64,000 nt of DNA, taken from contig DKTR01000039.1 of the NCBI GenBank assembly GCA_002473385.1, positions 77,508 to 141,507 of the forward strand. The letters are read 5' to 3'. The stretch comes from Lachnospiraceae bacterium UBA7225 (GTDB taxonomy: Bacteria > Bacillota > Clostridia > Lachnospirales > Lachnospiraceae). Positions 26,044-34,877 of this stretch are shown one piece after another. The position numbers and the translations under genes are program-made. The first letter of the stretch is position 1. Each line of letters opens with the position of its first letter. The notes under the pieces were generated by a model. That model had not been told where the DNA came from. It saw only the letters and a list, made by a program, of their open reading frames with translations, and did not search any database.

Positions 26044-27303
26044 TTTTTCTGCATTGAATGCATTATCGAGGCTTTCTGCAAAACCATCCGCGTCTTCTCT
26101 TTCATAAGACAGGTATTTTAACAGTTCATTGCGGATAATATTCGTGTGCTCTTTTGTAAAGGTCTCAATGTTTCCCCGGTTAAATATCTGACCGCTTTGA
26201 ATATACCTTTCTACATCCTTCAAGGCATCCGAAGAATCACCTGTTTCCTGTAATGCAACAAAACGGTTTGCTGTTTTTATTTCATGCTCCAGAGCTTCTT
26301 CCGAATATATTTCATTCATCAGCAAAAGTCCTGCCTCTATCCTTCGTTTATCCGTGCTGTTAAATAATACATTTCCGCCTGCCGGGATAACTACAATTCT
26401 GGCTTCCTCTTCATCCTCTAAAACCGGTGTTGCAAATATTCCAAGCTGCATATCAGGATTCTTTCCAAGGATGCCGTCCACAGCCTGGCTTCCACCGCAT
26501 ATCATGGCAGTTTTTCCTTCCAGCATCAGTTCCAGAGCACTATTCCAGTCTGTTTCCAGTGATTGATCGGAAAAGTACGGCTTCAAATTATATAAGAGCC
26601 GAAAGCTATCCTTAAATTCTGTATCATTGCAAAACTGAGACTGCAATTTCATCTTGTCACTATACCACTGGTCATCTTTTCCCGCACATTGAATTTCTGC
26701 AAAATTCATCAGAAATGCTTCCGCAGTCCAGCCAGTCTTTAACCCTGTGGCAAAAGGTATAATTCCCAGATCCAGAAGTTTGTCACACAGAGCAATCAGC
26801 TCACTGTAGGTTTTTGGAATTTCCAATCCATACCGCCCGAAGATCTCTTTATTGTAAACAGTTCCCAGCACATCATAGCTCGCCGTTACAACCACCTGTT
26901 TTCCCTTTATCTGCCCATATTCAAGGAAATCTTTGTCAAGGTTCTCCAGAAATGGCTGTCCGTTAAGATTATACAAGTGTCCGGATGCCTCGTAGTCCCG
27001 GATTGTAGAATATCCGGAGATATAGAACACATCCGGCGCCCTGTCGCTGGCAATCAGACTGCTTAAAAATTCCGGTCCGTTTCCCGAAGGCAATTTTTTC
27101 AGTTTCAGCCTTATCTGCGGATATTTGCTTCTGAATCTGTCTGCAACCCACTCAATATGTCTCTGAGCGCCCTGTTCTTCACTAACATAGTACCAGGTAA
27201 GTTCTATCGGTACCGTCTGCCATTTCCTGTAAATAAAAGCAATATTCATAATAATGAAGACGCAAAGTCCCAAAAAGATCAAGTTTCTTCCTTTTTTCTT
27301 CAT
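26041..27303 (-). CDS. Membrane-anchored solute-binding protein, probable sensor subunit
   Basis: A 420-aa family 1 binding protein whose N-terminus (MKKKGRNLIFLGLCVFIIMN) is an uncleaved membrane anchor; no signal peptidase site or lipobox follows. The rest aligns end to end with the secreted binding protein at 42032-43297. Blocks shared or nearly so include GQPFLENL, TYSEL-ALCD, PFATG, WTAEAF, FAEIQC, NPDM and AGGNVLFNS. No permease gene is adjacent; instead it lies directly downstream of the LytS-type kinase, with its own TATAAT-type -10 in the 175-bp gap. This fits the XylFII-LytS arrangement known from clostridial xylose regulation, in which an anchored binding protein presents ligand to the kinase. 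Confidence 0.87.
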   Translation of the reverse strand: MKKKGRNLIFLGLCVFIIMNIAFIYRKWQTVPIELTWYYVSEEQGAQRHIEWVADRFRSKYPQIRLKLKKLPSGNGPEFLSSLIASDRAPDVFYISGYSTIRDYEASGHLYNLNGQPFLENLDKDFLEYGQIKGKQVVVTASYDVLGTVYNKEIFGRYGLEIPKTYSELIALCDKLLDLGIIPFATGLKTGWTAEAFLMNFAEIQCAGKDDQWYSDKMKLQSQFCNDTEFKDSFRLLYNLKPYFSDQSLETDWNSALELMLEGKTAMICGGSQAVDGILGKNPDMQLGIFATPVLEDEEEARIVVIPAGGNVLFNSTDKRRIEAGLLLMNEIYSEEALEHEIKTANRFVALQETGDSSDALKDVERYIQSGQIFNRGNIETFTKEHTNIIRNELLKYLSYEREDADGFAESLDNAFNAEK

Positions 27304-27377
27304 GTGCCTGTCCTTTCAGAACCCTTCACGATCATACAAATAAGTTATTGCTTTACGCTTTCCACAGCCGCAAAGTC

Positions 27378-27383
27378 ATTATA
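27378..27383 (-). promoter_or_regulatory. -10 element upstream of the sensor binding protein
   Basis: A minus-strand TATAAT lies 75 bp before the start codon. The -35 is poor (TTGACC is present but only 14 bp away). The gene may therefore be transcribed separately from the kinase. Confidence 0.4.
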
Positions 27384-27478
27384 GCATCGCTCTGAAGGGT
27401 CAAAAATATTTTCACTCTTTATTACACAATTTCAAACTTTAGTTGCAATTAAATGCCAGCCAGTTGCATTATCTATTT

Positions 27479-30040
27479 TTAAAGATCCAGTAGCACATCC
27501 GTACTCTTCTGAATGGGAATATAATATTCCACACGGGTTCCCACCCCTTCCCTGCTCTCGATCTTTAGAGACTGTCCATACTCCATCATCAGTCGTTTTG
27601 TTAAGACAGAAAGTCCAAAGGAGCCGTTCTCCCCACCTGTCAGAACCTCCTGTATCTTTTCATCCGTCATACCGCTTCCATTATCCTCCACCATGACCCG
27701 GATCATTTCGTTTTCTTTTGTCAGGACAGTTCGCACCAGAATCGGCTTATCCCGCACAAAAGCGTGAACAATGCAGTTTTCTACAATGGGTTCAATCAGC
27801 AACGGCAGAATCAATGCTTCCTCATCACATTTCATTACCGTCTCCCACCGCACCAGATCTCCAAAACGGGCTCTGCTAATGTTTAAATACGTCTCCACAT
27901 GCTCCAGTTCCTTCCAGACCGGAATCTTCTTCCTTCCATTATTATCCATCAGTGTTGCCCGCAGGTAGGTACTGAAATCTCCCAGCAGTTCATGTGCCTT
28001 CAGGGGTTCCTTAATGCAAAGCCCCATAATAGCGCTCAGGGTATTAAATATAAAATGTGGATTCATCTGGGATTGAAGCAGGGCCAGCTTCGCTTCCATT
28101 GCCTCATCAGTCGACCTTTTCATAAGCTCCAGAGAACGGATAATCGCCAGCAGTTCTCCTCTGCTGTAGGGTTCCGTAAGATAGGCATTCGTATAGGATG
28201 CATACACATCCATGCTTGACACTCTCCTTTCCGGCATCAGTATCAGCATTGGAAGGCTGACAGAAGAATAAATGCGCCGCAATCGCTGGCAAAACGCCAG
28301 TCTGTCTATCCCTTTTAAGAGATTTCCCAGAATCACCAGATTGATAAAGTGATTATTCTGGATATAATCTATTGCTTCTTCACCGTCCCGTATTATAATA
28401 ATTTCAAAGGCGGTATTATGCAGATATGTAGAGAGTAGTTCTCCCTGTTCCCTTTCACTGCTGACAATTACCAGCCTGGACCAGTTTTCCTGGCTTTTTC
28501 CGGATCCCGGCAAATCTATTTTTTTTTCATCTTCTTCCTCTTTTTCTGCAATCACCGGCAGACTGCAATACAAAATGGAATATCCGTCTTTTTCCCGGAT
28601 CCATATATTACCGGAATGAGCCCTGATAATCTCCTTAAACTGCTCAATGGCATCAATAAGCTCCTCCGTCTTCGGCTCTGCCAGCGCCACAGTCTTCCCT
28701 CCATTCATAAGCTGATTCAGCTTCCTGGCAGGCAATATCCTTTCAGAAACCTTCAGAGAAATTTGTGCAGTAGCGCCTTCTTTTTTTACTTCAACAAACA
28801 CCTGTCCCAAATCCGCTATACTGCACAGTTGTTCATACAAATCATGAAATGCCTTTGTTAAATAAAATGGATCCCCAAAGACGTTTCCAATATGATCCTC
28901 CATCTTCAGCCAGACCTTCTTTGCATCCTCAGTTTCTGAGGTTCTCATTGCAGAAAATATCATATTGTTAATGCTCAGCTCTGTAAAATGCATAATACAT
29001 GCGTTCTCGTCATTAAGCCAGCTATATTCATTAATTACATTATCCATTGATTCAATTTTACTTTTTAGCAGTTGCAATTCTTTTCTGCTCTGAACGCTGT
29101 CCAAAGGAATATTTTCCTCCAGCACATCCACTATATTCTGTATCAGACGCAAAGAGGATTCCAGTTGTCTGCCGGCAGTATTCCGGAACATTTCCTTATC
29201 CCTCCGCACATCTTCTGCCTGCTGGCTCTTATCCTGCCGGTATTGTATTTTTATATTGTATTTCCATACAATGATCACAAACCAGCTCAGATTCTGAATG
29301 CTTACTATAATAATCAGCTTATTATACAGATTTCCTGCGCCCTGCGCGCTCAGCCTATACCTAAGCAGAATCAATACAGTAAAAAGCATCAGCATTACGG
29401 GCAATAATACAGGCATATATTTTTTCATCTGCCCCTGACTTACAAAAAGATATAAAAAAAAGAACATATTGCCAATCATGAACAGCAAAAATACAGCCAG
29501 AATTACATTAGCATAAATGGTTGGCAGCAGTACTGTCAAAAGACAGGTCAGTCCTGTTATTCCCACAGTAATCCGTTTGACCGCAGCAGCCCGCCTAAAG
29601 TCAACAAAATTATAGGTCAGAATCTGAAATGCTGCAAAAAGTGCGGCGCTGAATACTCTCTCCACTTTCAGCCAGAATAAAAGATCTGCCCTGGATACCC
29701 GGAACAATGTCTCCGGCTCAAAAATACTATATACAAATACTGCCGAAACAAAGCACAACTGTGCCAAATCCCGAAATTTTCTGCCGCCGTGCGAAAAGTA
29801 ATAAAACGCTACACAGGCTCCTCCTTCAAGCATCAGAATGGTAGTAAAAATGAGCTTTTGAATCAGATAACCTCTCACCAGAGTGTTCAGCCGCAAAATA
29901 TTCATTTCATGATACAGACTATCCAGAAAAGTCATCTGTATCTCCAGCAGCCTGGCGATCAGAAATATCGCTATACAAGCTGTTACTATCATTAAGCCAT
30001 ACTTTTTTGTATATTCCACGATTTTTTCTTTTGTCAACAT
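27479..30040 (-). CDS. Large multidomain LytS-type sensor histidine kinase
   Basis: An 853-aa membrane kinase. Residues 1-265 hold about eight hydrophobic segments (7TM-like sensor). Residues 275-510 look like a first kinase core (a helical segment plus an ATPase-like fold) without a recognisable phospho-histidine. Residues 520-640 form a receiver-like domain whose phospho-acceptor site reads LVILGNLLKG instead of LxLLDxxMPG, so it is degenerate. Residues 650-840 are an intact LytS/YehU core: LLQSQMNPHFIFNTL with His near 660, then VENCIVHAF and DNGSGM of the ATPase. It should phosphorylate the LytTR regulator at 25219. The sensing partner is probably the anchored binding protein encoded next. 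The start is ATG 30040 after GGAGGGGAG. Confidence 0.88.
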   Translation of the reverse strand: MLTKEKIVEYTKKYGLMIVTACIAIFLIARLLEIQMTFLDSLYHEMNILRLNTLVRGYLIQKLIFTTILMLEGGACVAFYYFSHGGRKFRDLAQLCFVSAVFVYSIFEPETLFRVSRADLLFWLKVERVFSAALFAAFQILTYNFVDFRRAAAVKRITVGITGLTCLLTVLLPTIYANVILAVFLLFMIGNMFFFLYLFVSQGQMKKYMPVLLPVMLMLFTVLILLRYRLSAQGAGNLYNKLIIIVSIQNLSWFVIIVWKYNIKIQYRQDKSQQAEDVRRDKEMFRNTAGRQLESSLRLIQNIVDVLEENIPLDSVQSRKELQLLKSKIESMDNVINEYSWLNDENACIMHFTELSINNMIFSAMRTSETEDAKKVWLKMEDHIGNVFGDPFYLTKAFHDLYEQLCSIADLGQVFVEVKKEGATAQISLKVSERILPARKLNQLMNGGKTVALAEPKTEELIDAIEQFKEIIRAHSGNIWIREKDGYSILYCSLPVIAEKEEEDEKKIDLPGSGKSQENWSRLVIVSSEREQGELLSTYLHNTAFEIIIIRDGEEAIDYIQNNHFINLVILGNLLKGIDRLAFCQRLRRIYSSVSLPMLILMPERRVSSMDVYASYTNAYLTEPYSRGELLAIIRSLELMKRSTDEAMEAKLALLQSQMNPHFIFNTLSAIMGLCIKEPLKAHELLGDFSTYLRATLMDNNGRKKIPVWKELEHVETYLNISRARFGDLVRWETVMKCDEEALILPLLIEPIVENCIVHAFVRDKPILVRTVLTKENEMIRVMVEDNGSGMTDEKIQEVLTGGENGSFGLSVLTKRLMMEYGQSLKIESREGVGTRVEYYIPIQKSTDVLLDL

Positions 30041-30130
30041 TTTTCGCTCCCCTCCTCCGCCTGTATTTTAGCATAATTCTTCTTTTCCCAATAGTCCAAA
30101 TCTGTATCCGTCTGGCATTTTAGTTCAGTA

Positions 30131-30158
30131 TTTTACACATCCATCTCTTTTTTTACAC
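30131..30158 (+). promoter_or_regulatory. Direct repeat, candidate LytTR-regulator site
   Basis: TTTTACAC occurs at 30131-30138 and again at 30151-30158, 20 bp apart, i.e. about two helical turns on one face. LytTR regulators bind pairs of direct repeats with a spacer of about 12 bp. It lies roughly 40-65 bp upstream of the weak -35 of the aldo/keto reductase operon, a position suited to activation. The binding factor is inferred, not shown. Confidence 0.45.
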
Positions 30159-30198
30159 GGTATGTCACAAAAATATACATTTCGTATTCTTTTTTCTA

Positions 30199-30227
30199 TC
30201 GTCTTTTTTGGTGACCGCTTCTATAAT
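30199..30227 (+). promoter_or_regulatory. Promoter of the aldo/keto reductase-permease operon
   Basis: TATAAT at 30222-30227 with TCGTCT (poor -35) 17 bp upstream. A perfect -10 with a poor -35 is typical of activator-dependent promoters. Confidence 0.5.
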
Positions 30228-30301
30228 AAACATATTTCCACAGCGCAATTACAATTAACAGCTATTTGATAGCGTGATAAAACATATCGGGAGGTTACAC
30301 A

Positions 30302-31234
30302 ATGGATTACATTACAGTAAAAACAATCAACGGTGGTACAATGAAAATTTCCAAACTGGTAGCAGGCGTTACATTTATCGGTCCGAATCAGACCGCAGAA
30401 AATACGGATGCTATGCTGGACATGTTTATGGCGGCCGGCGGCAACGCACTTGATCTGGCCAGAAAATATGGCAACGCAGAAGCGCTCGCAGGGGAATGGT
30501 GCCGCAGATCAGGAAAACGTGATCAGATACATCTGATCACCAAAGGCGGTTTTCATCAGAGACTTTCTCACGATGAATTGCTCGCCGATTTTTATACCAG
30601 CTTAAGCGAATTAAAAACTGACATTGATATTTATCTGCTTCACAGAGATGATCTGAACCGTCCTGTAAGTGAAATCATGGATACCGTTCACGAAATTGCC
30701 ATGACTGGCCGCGTACGTGCCATCGGTGCATCCAACTGGACTATGGAAAGAATCCTGGAAGCAAACGCATATGCAATTAAAAACGGCAAAACCCCTTTCA
30801 CTATTTCTGAGATTCAGTGGAGCTACGCTACCTGCAAGCCTGAAATGTGGAATGATCCCACTCTGTGCTGCATGAATGACCATGAATATTCCCAGTATCT
30901 GGAGAATGATATTCCGATCATCAGCTTCTCCTCTCAGGGGCGGGCTATGTTTACACGCCTTTACAACAATTCTGCACAGTGGGAAGACTTTGACGAAGGC
31001 AACAACACCATGCTTTGTGATGAAAATTACAAGAAATATGAAAAAGTAAAAGAGTACTGTGATAAGAATCATGCAAATCCCACTGCTCTGTGCCTGTCCT
31101 ATCTGCTTTGCAATAAAGTTAGTGTTGCTCCTATCATTGGCTGTCGCAATACAGATGAGCTGAAAGACAGCTTAAACAGTCTGACCTTTAAAATTGATCA
31201 GGAAACCATCAAATGGATGGACAATATCATCTAA
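30302..31234 (+). CDS. Aldo/keto reductase
   Basis: A 310-aa TIM-barrel NAD(P)H oxidoreductase. The tetrad can be traced as Asp and Tyr in NALDLARKYGNAEALAGEW, Lys in LITKGGFH and His in YLLHRDD. The cofactor region is FSSQGRAMF and IIGCRNTDELKDSL. It reduces or oxidises a sugar or carbonyl compound in the cytosol. First gene of a plus-strand operon with two ABC permeases, after GGGAGG, and divergent from the LytS kinase. Coupling of this enzyme to importer genes suggests it acts on the imported molecule early in the pathway. Confidence 0.88.
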   Translation: MDYITVKTINGGTMKISKLVAGVTFIGPNQTAENTDAMLDMFMAAGGNALDLARKYGNAEALAGEWCRRSGKRDQIHLITKGGFHQRLSHDELLADFYTSLSELKTDIDIYLLHRDDLNRPVSEIMDTVHEIAMTGRVRAIGASNWTMERILEANAYAIKNGKTPFTISEIQWSYATCKPEMWNDPTLCCMNDHEYSQYLENDIPIISFSSQGRAMFTRLYNNSAQWEDFDEGNNTMLCDENYKKYEKVKEYCDKNHANPTALCLSYLLCNKVSVAPIIGCRNTDELKDSLNSLTFKIDQETIKWMDNII

Positions 31235-31275
31235 TTTATACACTTATTACAAAACGGGTGATATGGAGGTAATCC

Positions 31276-32210
31276 ATGAAACAAAAACGTAAAAAAAGAG
31301 TTACACGAAATATCTGCAAAAATGGCCCTATATTTTCATGGCTCCATTTTTCATTATATTCGGCGTGTTTTTTCTGTTTCCTACCTTATACTCCTTCTAT
31401 GTCAGTCTTACAGACAATAAAATCGGAAGAGAAGTTAACTTTATCGGGCTGCAGAACTACATCCGGCTGTTTACAACAGACCAGCACTTCTGGCCTTCCG
31501 TGAAAAACACCTTCATTATTGTAATTTTCACCCTTCCTACAGTTATTGTACTGGGTATTCTCCTTGCTAATTTTCTCTTTAATGAAAAAAGACGGGGACG
31601 CGTGTTTTTCCAGACAGCCAACTATTTGCCGAATATTACCTCGCCAATTGCTATTGGCATAATTTTTAGCCTGATGTTTGACCAGAAAGTCGGTATTGTA
31701 AACAAGATTCTGGTAAAACTCGGCATTTTTGAACAAGCTATTAACTGGCTGACAGCGCCTTCCTATCTCCAGCGCACAATGCTGGTTCTCATGTGTATCT
31801 GGCAATCCTTAGGATACTATATGCTGATGTATCTTTCAGCCATGACGGCCATTCCCCAGGATCTGTATGAAGCCGCCAAAGTCGACGGCGCCAATAAATT
31901 GCAGATTTTACTGCGAATTACCGTTCCAATGCTGAAAAACACAACGCAGTTTCTGATCATTAACAGTATGATCGGACTTCTGCAGATGTTTGACCAGCCT
32001 TACCTGCTGATGCGGGGTCTGTCCGGTTCAGCCATTAATACTATTGAGAAACCTCTCGAGACTGTCATGGTATCTTTCTATGAATATTCTATGAAGACCG
32101 GACGTCTTGGATATGGAGCTACCGTCACTTATGGTCTGTTTATCATCATCCTGCTCTGTGTATCCATAACCCGTTGGGTAATCAGCAAAAAGGAGGATCC
32201 TTATGACTAA
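31276..32210 (+). pseudogene. Carbohydrate ABC permease (MalF type) with an apparent 1-nt frameshift
   Basis: Translation should start at ATG 31276, six bases after ATGGAGGT, and reads MKQKRKK before a run of seven A's (31291-31297). The frame that encodes the permease is another one, and it is open from 31293: KKSYTKYLQKWPYIFMAPFFIIFG, a normal MalF-type N-terminus. One more A in the run would join the two frames exactly. The remainder is intact, with an EAA loop (YEAAKVDGANKLQILLRITVP) and six membrane segments. An internal ATG at 31338 lacks a ribosome site and would cut into the first membrane segment. It may be a real mutation, slippage-based switching or a sequencing error. Overlaps the next permease by 8 bp. 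Confidence 0.8.
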
Positions 32211-33042
32211 TAGCAGAACAAAATTTCAAAAAAAATTCGACGGTTTTCTTTCTAAACTGCTTCTTATCATAATTACCGTCGTATCGCTCTATCCCTTTTA
32301 CAGCCTGCTGATTATGTCTACTCACACAAATGCAGAGGTTATTTCCAGACTGAATTTATTGCCGGGCAAGGCTCTTCTGGATAATATAAAAGTAATATTG
32401 AAAGCAGGGTTTCTGCGCAGTTACTGGAACAGCTTTTATGTAGCAATGCTTTCTTCCTTTATCCGCGTATTTGTAAGTGCCATGGCCGGATATGCTCTGG
32501 CAATATACCGGTTCCGGGGACGATCAGCCTGTGCCACCATCGTTCTTCTGACTATGATGGTTCCTTTTAACGTATCTCTGGTGGGATTTCTGATTGAAAT
32601 GAATACGTTTCACCTTACAGGAACAATGTGGCCTCTCATTATTTCCTGCACATCCAGTTCCATGGGTGTTTATCTGCTCATGAGCACCATGCAGGATACA
32701 GTGCCTCTGCAAATTGTAGAAAGCGCCCGCATTGACGGTGCCGGAGAATTTAGTATTTTTCTCCGATTTGGTATTCCGCTTTCTAAAGCGCCCCTCACGA
32801 CATTGTTCCTCTTAAGCTTCATTGCATCCTGGAACAATTTCATGAATGCTTTAATCTTTATTAATAAAAGAGAGCAATATACGGTCCCCATGGCAATTTT
32901 CACCTTCGGAGATCAATTCAGCTCTGAATATGGTGCAAGAATGCTGGCTCTCGTACTTGCCACATTTCCTATCCTTATTATTTACATATTCAATTCTAAG
33001 CATTTTGTAAGCGGCATCACTGCGGGAGCTATTAAATCCTGA
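32203..33042 (+). CDS. Carbohydrate ABC transporter permease, MalG type
   Basis: A 279-aa inner permease. Its EAA-type loop is VESARIDGAGEFSIFLRFGIPLSKA, there are six membrane segments, and the C-terminus is VSGITAGAIKS. It pairs with the preceding, frameshifted permease (8-bp overlap, AGGAGG site). No binding-protein gene is in this operon. The likely partner is the secreted binding protein at 42032-43297, whose paralogue is the sensor protein next to the kinase (inference). Confidence 0.9.
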   Translation: MTNSRTKFQKKFDGFLSKLLLIIITVVSLYPFYSLLIMSTHTNAEVISRLNLLPGKALLDNIKVILKAGFLRSYWNSFYVAMLSSFIRVFVSAMAGYALAIYRFRGRSACATIVLLTMMVPFNVSLVGFLIEMNTFHLTGTMWPLIISCTSSSMGVYLLMSTMQDTVPLQIVESARIDGAGEFSIFLRFGIPLSKAPLTTLFLLSFIASWNNFMNALIFINKREQYTVPMAIFTFGDQFSSEYGARMLALVLATFPILIIYIFNSKHFVSGITAGAIKS

Positions 33043-33082
33043 CAAATTCACCGCACAGTTTGCAAAACTGCACGCCATATAT

Positions 33083-33117
33083 CCGCTGCAAAAAAATGAA
33101 ATTTTGCAGCGGTTTTT
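33083..33117 (+). terminator. Terminator of the aldo/keto reductase-permease operon
   Basis: A perfect stem CCGCTGCAAAA / TTTTGCAGCGG followed by TTTTT, 40 bp after the permease stop. Confidence 0.85.
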
Positions 33118-33291
33118 CAATTCCGGAAGCCAGACACCCTTTTCCAGTGCGTTTCAAGTATCTCTTTTGCTCTTTCATTTTGGGTTTTTTGCATTTCAGT
33201 CGGTTTTTATTGTCTTTTTTCCCATTATAATGATACGATTTTAAAGGAAATACACTATTTTATAATACGTCTGTACCATGGAGGAATCTGT

Positions 33292-34848
33292 ATGTATAAA
33301 GTTATGATTGCAGAAAAAAATACGAACGCAATCCGGTCCATCAAAACAATCTTTCCCGCAGAAACCAGCGGCTTTTATATATCTTCTGAAATCACAGATC
33401 CGGCAGAAGCTGTCCGTTTATTCGAGAAGGGGCATATTCCGGATATTCTCATTACAGAAATGTTTCTGGCAGGCATGACCGGTCTGGAGCTGGCTCAAAA
33501 TGCACAGCATTATAACTGTTCTGTTAAAGTTCTCATCATCACAAATCAAACCTTTCATCCTTCGCCGGCGAAAAAAAGTATTGAAATAAGTATTCACGGG
33601 TATCTTTTAAAATCCGAGCTGAACGCGCAGCTTCTCTTAAAAAATCTTCTGCGGCTCAGTCAATATCCGCCGGATACCACCCGGCAGCTTTCTGACAGCG
33701 AAACGGCTTCCGCACCTCCTTTAGCAGCATCTTCTAGTGCAAGCACCTATGTCCTGATTGTGCTGCGGGAGGACCTTCCTTATCCGCTCTTTCACGAAGC
33801 ACCAAAGAGAAACATCCTGCCGAAAGCTCTCTTTTCACAGTATGGAAAATTTATGCCTGAAATATTGGAATGTCAGGAACAATTCAGTACAGCCTCCGGA
33901 GACACGATTCTTCTCTACCGTTGCCGGTTTGACGCATCCTACAAGTATCTGGCTGAGACAATACGGCTTTCCCTTTATGACCTGCACACTTTCATCAAGC
34001 TGAAAACCGGTCTCTCCTATACATTGTCTTTTCATATTTCCAAACAGGCATCCCGGGATGTTTCCTCCCTGTATGAAGCCTGTCAGAAATATTTCAGCTA
34101 TCGGGTGTTCGGAAACCACGAGCAATATGTGGGAACAAAAATGTTCCGGCAGCTCTGCATACATCCTGTTGATCCGCAGCTTCTTTACAGACTGCTGGAA
34201 GATCTGTACACCGCTCTTTATCAGGAACGCTTTCAGCAGGCAGACACCTTGCTGGAAACCCTTTTTAAGACCCATTTACACCCCTCCTGCAATATTGAGC
34301 TGCTAAACCAATGCGTACAGGAACTGATTATCCGGACTAACATCTGGTGTACGTCTGTGAAGCTGCCGCCCCTTGCTCCTGAAAATCCATCGGTCGCTTC
34401 CCTAATTGATTCCTGCTATACCTGCGGCGATATTCAAAATCTGTTTCAGACATTTTTCTCTGACTGTGCCAGATTGATTTTGGATAAAAAGCTAAAGTTT
34501 TACTCACGCACAACCCGCAAAGCCATCTGTTATATGTCCTCGCACTATAAGGAACCTCTGGCCGTTTCTGATATAACTACCAGTCTTCATATCAGCGAAT
34601 CTTACTTAAGCCGTATTTTTAAACAGGATACCGGCAGCAGTGTTATAAGCTATCTTTCACTGATTCGTATGAATGAGGCCAAAAGGCTCCTCAGAAACAG
34701 TGATTTCAAGATTTATGAAATCGCGGTTTCTGTAGGTTTTACCTCCAGTCAGTACTTTAGCAAAGTATTTTCAAAATATGTTGGGATTAGTCCTTTGGAC
34801 TACCGCAGGACTCTGGATTATGACATAGCTGTTGCGCTGGGCAGATAA
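33292..34848 (+). CDS. YesN-like AraC regulator with an atypical receiver domain
   Basis: A 518-aa regulator. The N-terminal receiver-like domain (1-120) lacks the phosphorylation site: the acidic pair is replaced (MIAEKN) and the acceptor Asp by Glu56 (PDILITEMFLAGMTG). A middle region (about 155-400) matches the linker of YesN proteins. The C-terminal AraC helix-turn-helix pair (about 408-508) has ISESYLSRIFKQDTGSSVISYLSLIRMNEAKRLL and FTSSQYFSKVFSKYVGISPLDYRR. Monocistronic, after GGAGG. With no acceptor Asp it is probably not controlled by phosphorylation, or is locked on. Targets may be the convergent BKACE-importer operon (inference). Confidence 0.9.
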   Translation: MYKVMIAEKNTNAIRSIKTIFPAETSGFYISSEITDPAEAVRLFEKGHIPDILITEMFLAGMTGLELAQNAQHYNCSVKVLIITNQTFHPSPAKKSIEISIHGYLLKSELNAQLLLKNLLRLSQYPPDTTRQLSDSETASAPPLAASSSASTYVLIVLREDLPYPLFHEAPKRNILPKALFSQYGKFMPEILECQEQFSTASGDTILLYRCRFDASYKYLAETIRLSLYDLHTFIKLKTGLSYTLSFHISKQASRDVSSLYEACQKYFSYRVFGNHEQYVGTKMFRQLCIHPVDPQLLYRLLEDLYTALYQERFQQADTLLETLFKTHLHPSCNIELLNQCVQELIIRTNIWCTSVKLPPLAPENPSVASLIDSCYTCGDIQNLFQTFFSDCARLILDKKLKFYSRTTRKAICYMSSHYKEPLAVSDITTSLHISESYLSRIFKQDTGSSVISYLSLIRMNEAKRLLRNSDFKIYEIAVSVGFTSSQYFSKVFSKYVGISPLDYRRTLDYDIAVALGR

Positions 34849-34877
34849 AATCTGTTCAGCGCAACAACTTGTTTTTA
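34831..34877 (+). terminator. Terminator after the YesN-like gene
   Basis: The stem GTTGCGCTG (34831-34839) / CAGCGCAAC (34857-34865) overlaps the stop codon of the AraC gene and is followed by AACTTGTTTTTAT. It also lies just beyond the convergent phosphotransbutyrylase gene. Confidence 0.75.

Noticed and set aside
31331..31340. T-run as the site of the permease frameshift
   Set aside because: Shifting here gives an N-terminus (ICKNGPIF) unlike permeases; shifting at the upstream A-run gives a normal one (YLQKWPYIFMAPFF).
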